In this document: one piece after another, positions 33,660 through 41,596 of the stretch | How positions within the stretch are numbered: the first letter of the stretch is position 1 | Layout of the letters: the number at the start of each line of letters is the position of its first letter | Assembly: GCF_030580865.1 (NCBI RefSeq) | Contig: NZ_JAUQSY010000002.1 | Span: forward strand, 496,001-560,000 | From: Hymenobacter aranciens | GTDB lineage: Bacteria > Bacteroidota > Bacteroidia > Cytophagales > Hymenobacteraceae | Reading direction: 5' to 3' | Length of the DNA stretch: 64,000 nt | The notes under the pieces: generated by a model | Seen by the model: only the letters and a program-made list of their open reading frames with translations | Told to the model about the DNA's origin: nothing | Database searches by the model: none | Program-made: the position numbers and the translations under genes

Positions 33660-34220
33660 CTACTGACCGGCCAGCTCGTCGAGGGCCAGATTGAGCGATA
33701 AAACATCTACGACGTCGGGGCCGAAAAGCACGGCCGTGGTGTAGCGCGGAATCAGGTTGCGCACTTCCTGGGCACTCAGGCGGCGCACGCGGGCAATGCG
33801 CGCCACCTGCACCAGCGCGCCCTGCGGCGAGAGGTGCGGGTCGAGCCCCGAGCCGCTGGCGGTGAGCAGCTCAGCGGGCACGTCGGCCGCTTTCACCCCC
33901 GGGTTTTCAAGTAAAAAAGTATCCAGCCGGGCCTGCACCAGGGCCAGGTATTCCGGGTTCGACGGCCCCTTATTCGAGCCGCTGCTGGCGTCGGCGTGGT
34001 AGTCGGCCGCCGAGGGCCGGGAGTTGAAATACTCCGGCCGGTCGAATTTCTGCCCCACGCGGGCAAAGCCCACCACCCGCCCGTGGCGGCTGACGGTAAC
34101 GCCCGCCCCCTGGCCGGGGGCCAGCTGGGCGGCGGCCCACACCAGGGCCGGGTATAGCCCGCAGCACAGCAGCATCATGGCTAGGGTGAGGCGCAGGGCG
34201 GGAAGGAGTTGGGTTTTCAT
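33660..34220 (-). CDS. kdpC: Potassium-transporting ATPase subunit C
   Basis: A 186-residue subunit with one N-terminal transmembrane helix (about 8-30) and a periplasmic domain. Diagnostic blocks are EYFNSRPSAADYHADASSG and SGSGLDPHLSPQGALVQVARIA. KdpC stabilises the KdpFABC complex and helps couple KdpA to KdpB. It is 263 bases downstream of kdpB, with a palindromic repeat in that gap, and is followed closely by the porin gene. Confidence 0.95.
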   Translation of the reverse strand: MKTQLLPALRLTLAMMLLCCGLYPALVWAAAQLAPGQGAGVTVSRHGRVVGFARVGQKFDRPEYFNSRPSAADYHADASSGSNKGPSNPEYLALVQARLDTFLLENPGVKAADVPAELLTASGSGLDPHLSPQGALVQVARIARVRRLSAQEVRNLIPRYTTAVLFGPDVVDVLSLNLALDELAGQ

Positions 34221-34243
34221 GAGAAGTTGTTAAAAAGGAATGA

Positions 34244-34451
34244 AGAGGAGGGCGAAACTCCCCTCCTTGGAAAGGAGGGGATGTTGCGGCGCAGCCGCAA
34301 CGGGGGTGGTTCGCCCGGTCGCGCCGTTCGCGCCGCTTAGAAAAAGGTAGTTGTACAGTCGGGTCGTTCAGGTATCGTTCTGACGGGCGAACCACCCCCG
34401 CTCGCTGCTCAGCGCAGCTCGCGTCCCCTCCTTTTCCAAGGAGGGGAGTTT
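34244..34451. repeat. Large imperfect palindrome between kdpB and kdpC
   Basis: The outer arms aactcccctccttgg...gagggga and the matching right end differ by a one-base indel. Inside them cgggggtggttcgcccg and cgggcgaaccacccccg pair perfectly. The whole is about 208 bp. It is unlike elements A-C. It may act as an RNA structure in the kdp transcript. Confidence 0.65.
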
Positions 34452-34483
34452 TGTTCTGTTGCTCACCATACCTTGTCGTTCTA

Positions 34484-36529
34484 TCACATACACCACCCCA
34501 CCACCACGTCAATCAGCTTGATGCCCACGAACGGCACCGCCACCCCGCCCAGCCCGTAAATCAGCAGATTGCGCCGCAGCAGGGCCGAGGCCCCAATGGG
34601 CTTATAAGCCACCCCGTTCAAAGCCAGCGGCACCAGCGCCGGGATGATGATGGCATTGAATATCACGGCCGAGAGAATGGCCGACTGCGGCGACTGCAGC
34701 CCCATCACATTCAGCGCCCCCAGCGCCGGAATGCCCGCCATGAACAGCGCCGGCACGATGGCGAAGTACTTGGCCACGTCGTTGGCAATCGAAAACGTCG
34801 TCAAAGTCCCGCGCGTCATCAGCAACTGCTTGCCGATTTCCACCACTTCGATGAGCTTAGTGGGGTCGTTGTCGAGGTCCACCATGTTGCCGGCTTCCTT
34901 GGCCGCCGGCGTGCCCGAGTTCATGGCCACGCCCACGTCAGCCTGGGCCAGGGCGGGCGCGTCGTTGGTGCCGTCGCCCATCATGGCCACCAGGCGGCCC
35001 AGGCGCTGCTCGGCCCTTATGTACTGCATTTTATCCTCCGGCTTGGCTTCGGCGATGAAGTCGTCCACCCCGGCTTTCTCGGCGATGAATTTTGCCGTCA
35101 GCGGGTTGTCGCCGGTCACCATCACCGTTTTGATGCCCATGCTGCGCAGCCGCCCAAACCGCTCCCGGATGCCGGGCTTTATCACGTCCTGTAATTCCAC
35201 CACGCCCAGTACCCGGTCGTTTTCGCTCAGCACCAGCGGGGTGCCGCCGTTGCCGGCCACCGTGGCCACCCGCTCAGCCACCTCGGCCGGGTAGGCCTGC
35301 CCGGCGCGCTCGGCCAGCTGCCGGATGGCATCGGCGGCGCCCTTGCGCAGGCGGCGGCCGTCGGCCAGCGTCACGCCCGAGCTACGGGTTTCGGCGGTGA
35401 ACTTGATGAGCTCGGCCCCGGTCAGCTGGGGCTGCAGGGCCAGGGCTTCCACCTTGTGGTCGCGGGCCAGCTCCACGATGCTCTTGCCCTCGGGCGTTTC
35501 GTCGGTGAGCGAGCTGAGCGTGGCCTGCTCCACGAACCGCCCCATCGGCACGCCCGGCGCGGGCCAGAAGTGCGTGGCCCGGCGGTTGCCGATGGTGATG
35601 GTGCCGGTTTTATCCAGCAGCAGCACGTCCACGTCGCCGGCCGTTTCCACGGCCTTGCCGCTCTTGGTGATGACGTTGGCCCGCAGTGCCCGGTCCATGC
35701 CCGCAATGCCGATGGCCGACAGCAGCCCGCCAATCGTGGTCGGAATCAAGCACACAAACAGCGCGATAAACGCCGCCACCGAAATCGGCGTGCGGGCATA
35801 ATCGGCAAACGGTGCCAGCGTCACGCACACAATCACGAACACCAGCGTGAAGCCCGCCAGCAGAATCGTGAGGGCAATTTCGTTCGGCGTTTTCTGCCGC
35901 GAGGCGCCCTCCACCAGCGCAATCATCTTGTCCAGAAACGACTCGCCCGGCTCGGTGCTCACCCGCGCCACGATGCGGTCGCTCAGCACTTTGGTGCCGC
36001 CCGTCACCGACGATTTATCGCCGCCCGCCTCGCGAATTACCGGCGCCGACTCGCCCGTAATGGCCGACTCGTCAATCGTGGCCAGGCCCTCGATAATCTC
36101 CCCGTCGGTCGGGATAACCTCGCCCGCTTCCACCACAAACACCTGCCCTTTGCGCAGCCCCGCCGAGCTCACTGCCTCCAGCGTGCCGTCGTCCAGGCGC
36201 AGCGTGGCAGGGGTATCCTGCCGCGTCTTCCGCAGCGAATCGGCTTGCGCCTTGCCCCGTGCCTCGGCAATGGCCTCGGCAAAATTGGCGAATAAGAGCG
36301 TGAGCAGCAGCACCACGAACACCGTGAAGTTGTAGCCGAAGCTGCCCTGCGCCGCGTCGGGCCGCGCCAGCAGCCCCAGCGTCACCACCAGCATCACCGC
36401 TGTGCCCAGCTCCACGGTGAACATCACCGGGTTGCGCACCAGCGTGCGCGGGTCGAGCTTCACAAAGGCCTGCCCGATGGCCTCGCGCACCAGCGCCGGT
36501 TGAAATAAAGAAGGAGATTGAGTTGCCAT
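34484..36529 (-). CDS. kdpB: Potassium-transporting P-type ATPase subunit B
   Basis: A 681-residue P-type ATPase that powers high-affinity K+ uptake. The phosphorylation site is [16 protein letters not shown], the actuator motif TGES is in [10 protein letters not shown], the nucleotide-binding block is [10 protein letters not shown], and the hinge is [23 protein letters not shown] then [13 protein letters not shown]. About seven transmembrane helices are placed as in the family, and the length is normal. It follows kdpA after an unusual 473-base gap filled by a tandem repeat and a palindromic element. The ATG at 36529 matches family starts (MATQSPSLF). Confidence 0.96.
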   Translation of the reverse strand: MATQSPSLFQPALVREAIGQAFVKLDPRTLVRNPVMFTVELGTAVMLVVTLGLLARPDAAQGSFGYNFTVFVVLLLTLLFANFAEAIAEARGKAQADSLRKTRQDTPATLRLDDGTLEAVSSAGLRKGQVFVVEAGEVIPTDGEIIEGLATIDESAITGESAPVIREAGGDKSSVTGGTKVLSDRIVARVSTEPGESFLDKMIALVEGASRQKTPNEIALTILLAGFTLVFVIVCVTLAPFADYARTPISVAAFIALFVCLIPTTIGGLLSAIGIAGMDRALRANVITKSGKAVETAGDVDVLLLDKTGTITIGNRRATHFWPAPGVPMGRFVEQATLSSLTDETPEGKSIVELARDHKVEALALQPQLTGAELIKFTAETRSSGVTLADGRRLRKGAADAIRQLAERAGQAYPAEVAERVATVAGNGGTPLVLSENDRVLGVVELQDVIKPGIRERFGRLRSMGIKTVMVTGDNPLTAKFIAEKAGVDDFIAEAKPEDKMQYIRAEQRLGRLVAMMGDGTNDAPALAQADVGVAMNSGTPAAKEAGNMVDLDNDPTKLIEVVEIGKQLLMTRGTLTTFSIANDVAKYFAIVPALFMAGIPALGALNVMGLQSPQSAILSAVIFNAIIIPALVPLALNGVAYKPIGASALLRRNLLIYGLGGVAVPFVGIKLIDVVVGWCM

Positions 36530-36568
36530 GTTAAAAAATAATCAAGAGAGAAAAAAGCCCGTCCATCC

Positions 36569-36810
36569 GTCGAGCAGCCCCGTGGCACCGTCCAGCATGT
36601 CCGAGGGGCAGTCCAGCATGCACTTTGCGTCGTCCAGCACCTTCGAGGGCCAGTCGAGCAAGCCCGAGACATCGTCCAGCACGTCCGAGGCATCGTCCAG
36701 CACACCCGAGATGCAGTCGAGCACACCCGAGATGCAGTCGAGCACACCCGAGATGCAGTCGAGCACACCCGAGATGCAGTCGAGCATACCCGAGATGCAG
36801 TCGAGCCCCG
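36569..36810. repeat. 21-bp tandem repeat array between kdpA and kdpB
   Basis: Eleven full 21-bp units (36569-36799) and a partial one run up to element C. Units begin gtc[cg]agca, an 8-bp core kept in all, with a more variable 13-bp remainder. Units 8, 9 and 10 are identical (gtcgagcacacccgagatg plus ca), units 7 and 11 differ by one base, and units 1-6 are diverged, as in an array growing at one end. All forward frames read heptads (SSTPEMQ on plus, LDCISGV on minus). A minus-strand ORF of 137 codons (36955-36542) crosses array and element C and stops 12 bases before kdpB. I do not call it a gene. Confidence 0.85.
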
Positions 36811-36984
36811 ACTGGCGCGAGTTTAGCGCAGCGTAACTCGTGCCTTTCATTCGGGCGAGGCTGAGCCTCGCATCAGAACGATTTGCGTAGCTAGCCGCTA
36901 TGACCACTAGACGGGGCAGTGCGGGGGAGGCACAGCCTCCCGTGATAGTCGGCACGAGTTACGCTGCGCTAAACTCGCGCCAGT
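36811..36984. repeat. Palindromic element C, perfect 34-bp inverted repeats
   Basis: The arms 36811-36844 and 36951-36984 are exact inverted copies starting ACTGGCGCGAGTTTAGCG. The centre contains gcgaggctgagcctcgc and gggaggcacagcctccc hairpins, the same plan as element B. It touches the 21-bp array on one side and lies 19 bases from the kdpA stop on the other. Confidence 0.8.
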
Positions 36985-37002
36985 AATAGCCCCGAGAGAA
37001 TG

Positions 37003-38703
37003 TTAATACAGCGTAAAATGCTCGGCCAGCGGCCCCAGCGCCAGCGCCGGGAAGAAGGCCAGCGCCGCGATAATCCAAATCACGAACAGCACCAGCACCC
37101 CGAAGGTGGCCGTATCGGTGCGCAGCGTGCCCGCGCTTTCGGGCACCGGCTGCTTGCGCGCCAGCAGCCCCGCAATGGCCACCGGCCCGATAATCGGCAG
37201 GTAGCGCGCCAGCAGCATCACCACGCCGGTGCTGATGTTCCACCACGGCGTATTATCCCCCAGCCCCTCGAAGCCCGAGCCATTATTGGCCGCCGACGAG
37301 GTAAACTCATACAGCATCTCGGAGAAGCCGTGGTACCCCGGGTTGGCCAGCCAGCCCGCGTATTCGGTGGGGTTGCCGGTGTAGAGGTGCGCCGATAAAG
37401 CCGTGCCCACCAGGATGAGCAACGGGTGCAGCAAGGCCACCAGCACGGCAATTTTCATCTCCCGCGCCTCGATTTTGCGCCCCAGAAATTCCGGCGTGCG
37501 CCCCACCATCAGCCCGGCGATGAACACGGCAATAATCACGAAAACAAAGAAGTTGAGAAAGCCCACCCCCACCCCGCCGTAAAAGGCGTTGGTCATCATG
37601 CCCAGCAGCTCGGCCATGCCCGAGATGGGCATGTGCGAGTCGTGCATCGAATTCACCGAGCCGCAGGAAATCACCGTGTTGGTAATGCCCCAGTAGGCCG
37701 AAGCCGCCGCGCCGAAACGCATTTCCTTGCCCTCGAGCGCCCCCAGCTGCTGGTCCACCCCCATGCGGGCGATGGCCGGGTTGCCGTGCAGCTCATAGTA
37801 CACCGTGGGCGCCAGCAGCAGCAGAAAGCCCACCGTCATCACCCCAAACACCATGTACGACAGCCGCGGCCGCCGCAAATAATAGCCCAGGGCAAACACC
37901 AGCGCAAAGGGAATCAGCACCAGCGCCACGTTCTCCACCGCATTCGTGAGGTACGTGGGGTTCTCCAGCGGGTGCGCCGAGTTGGCTCCGAAGAAGCCCC
38001 CCCCGTTGGTCCCCAGCTCCTTGATGGCAATCATGGCCGCCGCCGGCCCCCGGCTCACGCTGACGGAGTCGCCCTGCACGGTCACGATGCTGGCTTTGCC
38101 GGCCCAGTTCATGGGCGTGCCCTGCCCCACCAGCACCAGCGCCACCCCCAGCGCGATGGGCAGCAGCACCCGGGTAATGCTCTTGACGAAGTAGTTGTAG
38201 AAGTTGCCGAGCTTGTCCCCCGCCCCGTCGCGCAGGGCATTAAACACCACCACGCAGGCCGCCATGCCCGTGGCCGCCGTCACAAACTGCAGAAACGTGA
38301 TGGCAAAGAGCTGCGAGAAATACGTGGCTCCGCTCTCGCCCGAGTAGTGCTGCAAGTTGCAGTTTACCAGAAACGAGATGGCCGTATTAAACGCCTGGTC
38401 GGGCGTCATCGAGGGGTTATGGTCGGGGTTGAGCGGCAGGCTGCCCTGGGTGCACAGCACCAGCATGGCCCAGCCAAACCACGCTACGTTGATAGTGAGC
38501 AGCGCCACCAGATGCTGCGGCCAGGTCATGTCTTTGGCGGGGTTCACGCCCCCGAAACGAAACAGCAGCCGCTCCAGCGGCGCCAGGAAATCGGACCAGC
38601 TTTTGTCGCCCCGATAAATTGTGGCCAGGTAGCGGCCCAGCGGCACCGCCAGCAGCAGCGTGCTGCCGAAAATGACGAGGATGCCGAGAAGTTCTTGGGT
38701 CAT
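37003..38703 (-). CDS. kdpA: Potassium-transporting ATPase subunit A
   Basis: A 566-residue channel-like subunit of the Trk/Ktr/HKT superfamily with about ten transmembrane helices and four selectivity-filter regions. Visible blocks include FNTAISFLVNCNLQHYSGE, AIKELGTNGGGFFGANSAHP and EFTSSAANNGSGFEGLG, all typical of KdpA. It binds periplasmic K+ and passes it to KdpB. The longer open frame upstream is ignored because MTQELLGILVIF is the conserved start. It is preceded by kdpF (71 bases). Confidence 0.96.
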   Translation of the reverse strand: MTQELLGILVIFGSTLLLAVPLGRYLATIYRGDKSWSDFLAPLERLLFRFGGVNPAKDMTWPQHLVALLTINVAWFGWAMLVLCTQGSLPLNPDHNPSMTPDQAFNTAISFLVNCNLQHYSGESGATYFSQLFAITFLQFVTAATGMAACVVVFNALRDGAGDKLGNFYNYFVKSITRVLLPIALGVALVLVGQGTPMNWAGKASIVTVQGDSVSVSRGPAAAMIAIKELGTNGGGFFGANSAHPLENPTYLTNAVENVALVLIPFALVFALGYYLRRPRLSYMVFGVMTVGFLLLLAPTVYYELHGNPAIARMGVDQQLGALEGKEMRFGAAASAYWGITNTVISCGSVNSMHDSHMPISGMAELLGMMTNAFYGGVGVGFLNFFVFVIIAVFIAGLMVGRTPEFLGRKIEAREMKIAVLVALLHPLLILVGTALSAHLYTGNPTEYAGWLANPGYHGFSEMLYEFTSSAANNGSGFEGLGDNTPWWNISTGVVMLLARYLPIIGPVAIAGLLARKQPVPESAGTLRTDTATFGVLVLFVIWIIAALAFFPALALGPLAEHFTLY

Positions 38704-38721
38704 GTTCAAGTTGGAAATACT

Positions 38722-38768
38722 GTCATGCTTGGCTACACCGACCTTCGGTTCGCTGCGCTCAGCATGAC
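38722..38768. repeat. Half-copy of the GTCATGCT palindromic repeat
   Basis: gtcatgct (38722-38729) and agcatgac (38761-38768) form 8-bp ends. The right end cgctgcgctcagcatgac matches the right arm of the element at 41405-41524 at 17 of 18 bases. It lies between kdpF and kdpA. Confidence 0.6.
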
Positions 38769-38774
38769 GGGCGG

Positions 38775-38855
38775 TTAAAATTTCTCCGGTTTCAGCAGCA
38801 CGTAGCACAGGTAGCCGAAGGTGGCCAGCGAGAGCAGCAGCAGGGCGAGCATCAT
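38775..38855 (-). CDS. kdpF: KdpF microprotein
   Basis: A 26-residue ORF starting MMLALLLLSLATFGYL and ending VLLKPEKF. It is a single transmembrane helix with a short C-terminal tail carrying the Lys-Pro-Glu-Lys-Phe motif seen in KdpF. KdpF is a small lipid-like subunit that stabilises KdpABC. The position immediately before kdpA on the same strand is the standard one. Either of the two Met codons may be the start. Confidence 0.85.
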   Translation of the reverse strand: MMLALLLLSLATFGYLCYVLLKPEKF

Positions 38856-38882
38856 AGCTTTGTGAGGATTGAAGCGGGAAAA

Positions 38883-38978
38883 TCAGATGCGCTCGCAGAA
38901 ATCGACGGCGCGGTAGAACAGCCAGAAGCCGGCTAGGCCAGAGGCCGTGAGCAGCGGGATGAACAGGGAGGGAGGCAT
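38883..38978 (-). CDS. 31-residue membrane microprotein upstream of kdpF
   Basis: The ORF begins MPPSLFIPLLTASGLAGF and ends FYRAVDFCERI: one transmembrane helix and a short charged tail. It is 27 bases before kdpF and in the same orientation, so it is probably the first gene of the kdp transcript. Short proteins with a similar Phe-Tyr...Asp-Phe...Glu-x-Ile end occur in front of kdp genes in other Bacteroidota, from memory. I suggest a second small Kdp subunit, but nothing here proves it. A 35-residue upstream extension is open but poorly composed. Confidence 0.6.
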   Translation of the reverse strand: MPPSLFIPLLTASGLAGFWLFYRAVDFCERI

Positions 38979-39123
38979 AAGCAAGGGTTCGTTTTGGTTG
39001 CTCAAGGCCCATTGCCAAATGCGGCCCACAAGCGCAGCCCACCATTTATTTCCCGGCTGGCACAACTGATAATCAATGCGCAATTTTTATTCAGCTCGAA
39101 TATTCGTTAGGCCTAAACGCAAA

Positions 39124-39170
39124 AAACCGGGTCATTCTGACCCGGTGCGTCGGTCAGAATAACCCGGTTT
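39124..39170. terminator. Terminator with alternative inner hairpin
   Basis: The arms 39124-39142 and 39152-39170 pair over 19 bp with one mismatch. The left arm plus the next bases can instead form ccgggtc-attct-gacccgg (39127-39145). It lies after the DUF4369 gene and before the kdp genes. Confidence 0.65.
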
Positions 39171-39226
39171 TGATGGTCCGGTAGCAGCTGGCAATAGCTA
39201 CTTCAGATACTTCGCCAGCGTGGTGT

Positions 39227-39913
39227 TCAACTCCTCAAGTCGCGGCCAGCAGGGCTGGCTTTCAATTCGGGGCTTAGGGCTTCGTAGAGCGGGGCCACGG
39301 TGGCGTACTGCGGCGGGTCCCACATGCGCATACCGTGCAGGGCATCCAGGCTAACCCAGGAATGGGGATTGGCCCGCACGAAGGCGTAGTTTGCTTGCAG
39401 CATGTCCTTGTCAAGGGCCGCCAGCTGCGCCTGTATCCGCTGGCTGAAGGCAGGGTCGTTGCGCTGGGCCTCGGTGGCCTTCTGCGCTTGGGCAGTGGTG
39501 GCCACCATGCGGGCACCGATGGGGGCCACTGCGGCTTGCAGGCGCAGGTGGTCGGTCATCACCGGGCCGCCTTTGAAAGCAGCGTTTTCCAGCGAGTCGG
39601 GGCTGGTAACCAGCAGCGTGCCGGGTTCTACGAATATGCTGGCGCGGTTGGAAATACGGCCAAACATGCTGCCCAGCCGGCCCTGCCGCCGCACTACCAA
39701 TTGGGCCGCTACGGGTGCTTCGGCAGTGCCTCGTATTGTAAACTCCCCGTTTTTCAGCGTCGCTGAATCCAGCGGCTGCAGGCCGCGTACCAGGTAGATT
39801 TTAGCTGGTGCGCTCAGCCGGCCCACCTTGCCTTTGATGGTGTAAGTGAAGGGAGTTTGCGCGGCGGCCAGCACCGGCAGGGCCAGCAAGGCGGCAAGTA
39901 GCTGCTTTTTCAT
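39227..39913 (-). CDS. DUF4369 domain exported protein, apparent 3' frameshift
   Basis: A 228-residue protein with a signal peptide (MKKQLLAALLALPVLAAAQ) and a DUF4369 N-terminal domain (TIKGKVGRLSAPAKIYLVRG, VEPGTLLVTSPDS). The helical region after it usually leads into a TlpA-like thioredoxin domain; that domain is absent here. The ORF ends SPAGRDLRS, but in the +1 frame the DNA reads RLEELNTTLAKYLK before a TAG at 39198-39200, which looks like the true family C-terminus. A one-base loss near 39240 would explain this. The role is unknown; periplasmic thiol or redox stress proteins carry this domain. It lies between the NtrC-type regulator and kdp on the same strand. Confidence 0.75.
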   Translation of the reverse strand: MKKQLLAALLALPVLAAAQTPFTYTIKGKVGRLSAPAKIYLVRGLQPLDSATLKNGEFTIRGTAEAPVAAQLVVRRQGRLGSMFGRISNRASIFVEPGTLLVTSPDSLENAAFKGGPVMTDHLRLQAAVAPIGARMVATTAQAQKATEAQRNDPAFSQRIQAQLAALDKDMLQANYAFVRANPHSWVSLDALHGMRMWDPPQYATVAPLYEALSPELKASPAGRDLRS

Positions 39914-39994
39914 AAGCGGAAGTAAAAAGAGGTGATACTGGCCTTAACGCAGGCCCGCGCGCCACAGTATGCAAACCAAGCAGATTACAACCTC

Positions 39995-41347
39995 CTACAG
40001 TCCGTACTCCTGAATCTTGCGGTACAAAGTCTTGGTGCCGATGCCCAGCTGGCGGGCGGCCTCCATCTTGTTGCCCCCCGTGTCGAGCAGTACCTGCCGA
40101 ATCTGGCGCTTCTCCAGGGCGCGCAAACTGCGGTCATGGGCCTCATCGAGACTGGGGGCGGGCGGCAGGTGGTGGAATTCGGGCGGCAGGTCGTCGAGGG
40201 TCAGCAGGTCGCCGTCGGCCAGGATGGCGGCGCGCTCCAGCACATTCTTGAGCTCGCGCACATTGCCGCGCCAGTCGTGGGCCCGCAGTTGGGCCAGCAC
40301 CTCCGGCTCGAAGCCGCGCAGGCGGCGGCGCAGCTGGCTGCTGAAGAGTTGCAGGAAGTGCTGGGCCAGCACGGGCACGTCGTCGCGGCGCTCATTGAGC
40401 CCCGGCACCGGCACCGTGAACACGGCTAGCCGGTAGTATAAATCGGGGCGGAAATGGCCCGCTTCGGCCTCCTGGCGCAGGTTGCGATTGGTGGCGGCCA
40501 CGATGCGCACGTCGATGCTCGTCGGCTTGGTGTCGCCGAGCTTCACAAACTGCCGCGTTTCCAGCACCCGCAGGAATTTGGCCTGCACATTCAGCTCCAG
40601 CTCCCCTATCTCATCCAGAAACAGGGTGCCGCCATTAGCCTCTTCCAGCAGCCCTTTCTTGTCGGCCAGCGCCCCCGTGAAGGCCCCTTTTTTGTAGCCA
40701 AACAGCTCCGATTCCAGCAAATCCTTTGGGAAAGCCGAGCAATTGACGGCCACGAACGGCCGGCTGCGACGCAGACTGGCCTGATGAATGGCTTGGGCAA
40801 ACAGCTCCTTGCCCGCGCCGGTGGGGCCTTCCAGTAGCACGGTGCTATCGGTGGGCGCGGCGCGCTGGGCCAGGCGCTTAGCCTGCTCCAGGGCCGGCGC
40901 GTGGCCAATCATCGAGTCGAAGCTGTGCTGAGTGCCCACTTGCCGCTCCAGCTCGGCCACGCGGCGCTGCAGGCGGGCCTTGTCGGCGGCGCGGTCCACG
41001 GTCACCACCAGCTGCTCGTCGGCGTCGCCCTTGGTGAGGTAGTCGAAAGCGCCTTCCTTCATGGCCCGCACGCCGTCGGCAATGGTGCCGTAGGCCGTCA
41101 TCAGCACCACCTCGGCCAGGGGGGCCAAGGCTTTGTAGCGGGGCAGTAGGTCGAGGCCGCGGCCGTCGGGCAGCTTCACGTCGCTCAGCACCACCAGCAC
41201 CTCGCTGGCGTGTTCGCGCAGGGCCTGCAGGCCGCGGTGGGCGTCGGGGGCCTGGTGCACGGTGTAGCCCTCCAGCTCCAGCGTGCGGGCGATGGCATGA
41301 CGCAGCACGGCTTCGTCGTCGATGAGCAGAATGGTTCCGGTGGACAT
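39995..41347 (-). CDS. NtrC-family sigma-54-dependent response regulator
   Basis: A 450-residue regulator. The receiver (about 1-120) has Asp10/Asp11 and phospho-site Asp56 (VLSDVKLPDG). The AAA+ domain (about 145-385) has Walker A LLEGPTGAGKELFA, the sigma-54 contact loop GAFTGA and Walker B GGTLFLDEIGELE. A Fis-type HTH is at the C-terminus (NKMEAARQLGIGTKTLYRK). The receiver lysine is followed by Gly (YLTKGD) instead of Pro. I infer that it answers to the HAMP-PAS kinase of this locus and drives a sigma-54 promoter, but I could not find a convincing GG/GC -24/-12 site before the kdp genes. It is transcribed divergently from the sirtuin gene. Confidence 0.88.
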   Translation of the reverse strand: MSTGTILLIDDEAVLRHAIARTLELEGYTVHQAPDAHRGLQALREHASEVLVVLSDVKLPDGRGLDLLPRYKALAPLAEVVLMTAYGTIADGVRAMKEGAFDYLTKGDADEQLVVTVDRAADKARLQRRVAELERQVGTQHSFDSMIGHAPALEQAKRLAQRAAPTDSTVLLEGPTGAGKELFAQAIHQASLRRSRPFVAVNCSAFPKDLLESELFGYKKGAFTGALADKKGLLEEANGGTLFLDEIGELELNVQAKFLRVLETRQFVKLGDTKPTSIDVRIVAATNRNLRQEAEAGHFRPDLYYRLAVFTVPVPGLNERRDDVPVLAQHFLQLFSSQLRRRLRGFEPEVLAQLRAHDWRGNVRELKNVLERAAILADGDLLTLDDLPPEFHHLPPAPSLDEAHDRSLRALEKRQIRQVLLDTGGNKMEAARQLGIGTKTLYRKIQEYGL

Positions 41348-41404
41348 GGGGCGAAAGTACGGCCGGGGGAAGAGTTATGAGTTTTGAGTTATGAGTTATG
41401 AATT

Positions 41405-41524
41405 GAAAAAAGGCTGTCATGCTGAACGCAGTGAAGCATCTTGCCCATGGTAGTAAATCCAATCGAAAGGGGTTAGCAATGCAGGCGAGATGCTTCGCTG
41501 CGTTCAGCATGACAGCCTTTTTTC
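41405..41524. repeat. Inverted repeat of GTCATGCTGAACGCAG type, terminator-like
   Basis: The arms 41405-41441 and 41488-41524 pair over 37 bp with one G-U. Poly-A and poly-T blocks lie at the outer ends. It sits in the divergent gap between the regulator and sirtuin genes. A half-copy lies at 38722-38768. The sequence matches a repeat type I remember as frequent in Hymenobacter genomes. Confidence 0.7.
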
Positions 41525-41596
41525 ACACTGTAATTTTCAATCCCAAACCCGTAATTTATAACTCAAAACTCCCCCCTGTTTCGTATCTTCGCACGC

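Noticed and set aside
36569..36810. CRISPR array
   Set aside because: Units are 21 bp and directly joined with no unique spacers, and no cas genes are nearby. It is a plain tandem repeat.
36542..36955. 137-codon repeat protein gene before kdpB
   Set aside because: Every frame across the array is open and the start lies inside a palindromic element. Without expression or conservation data I do not call it coding.
38979..39120. Sigma-54 promoter before kdp
   Set aside because: TGGCA-like stretches exist on both strands, but none has GG and GC at the required spacing.
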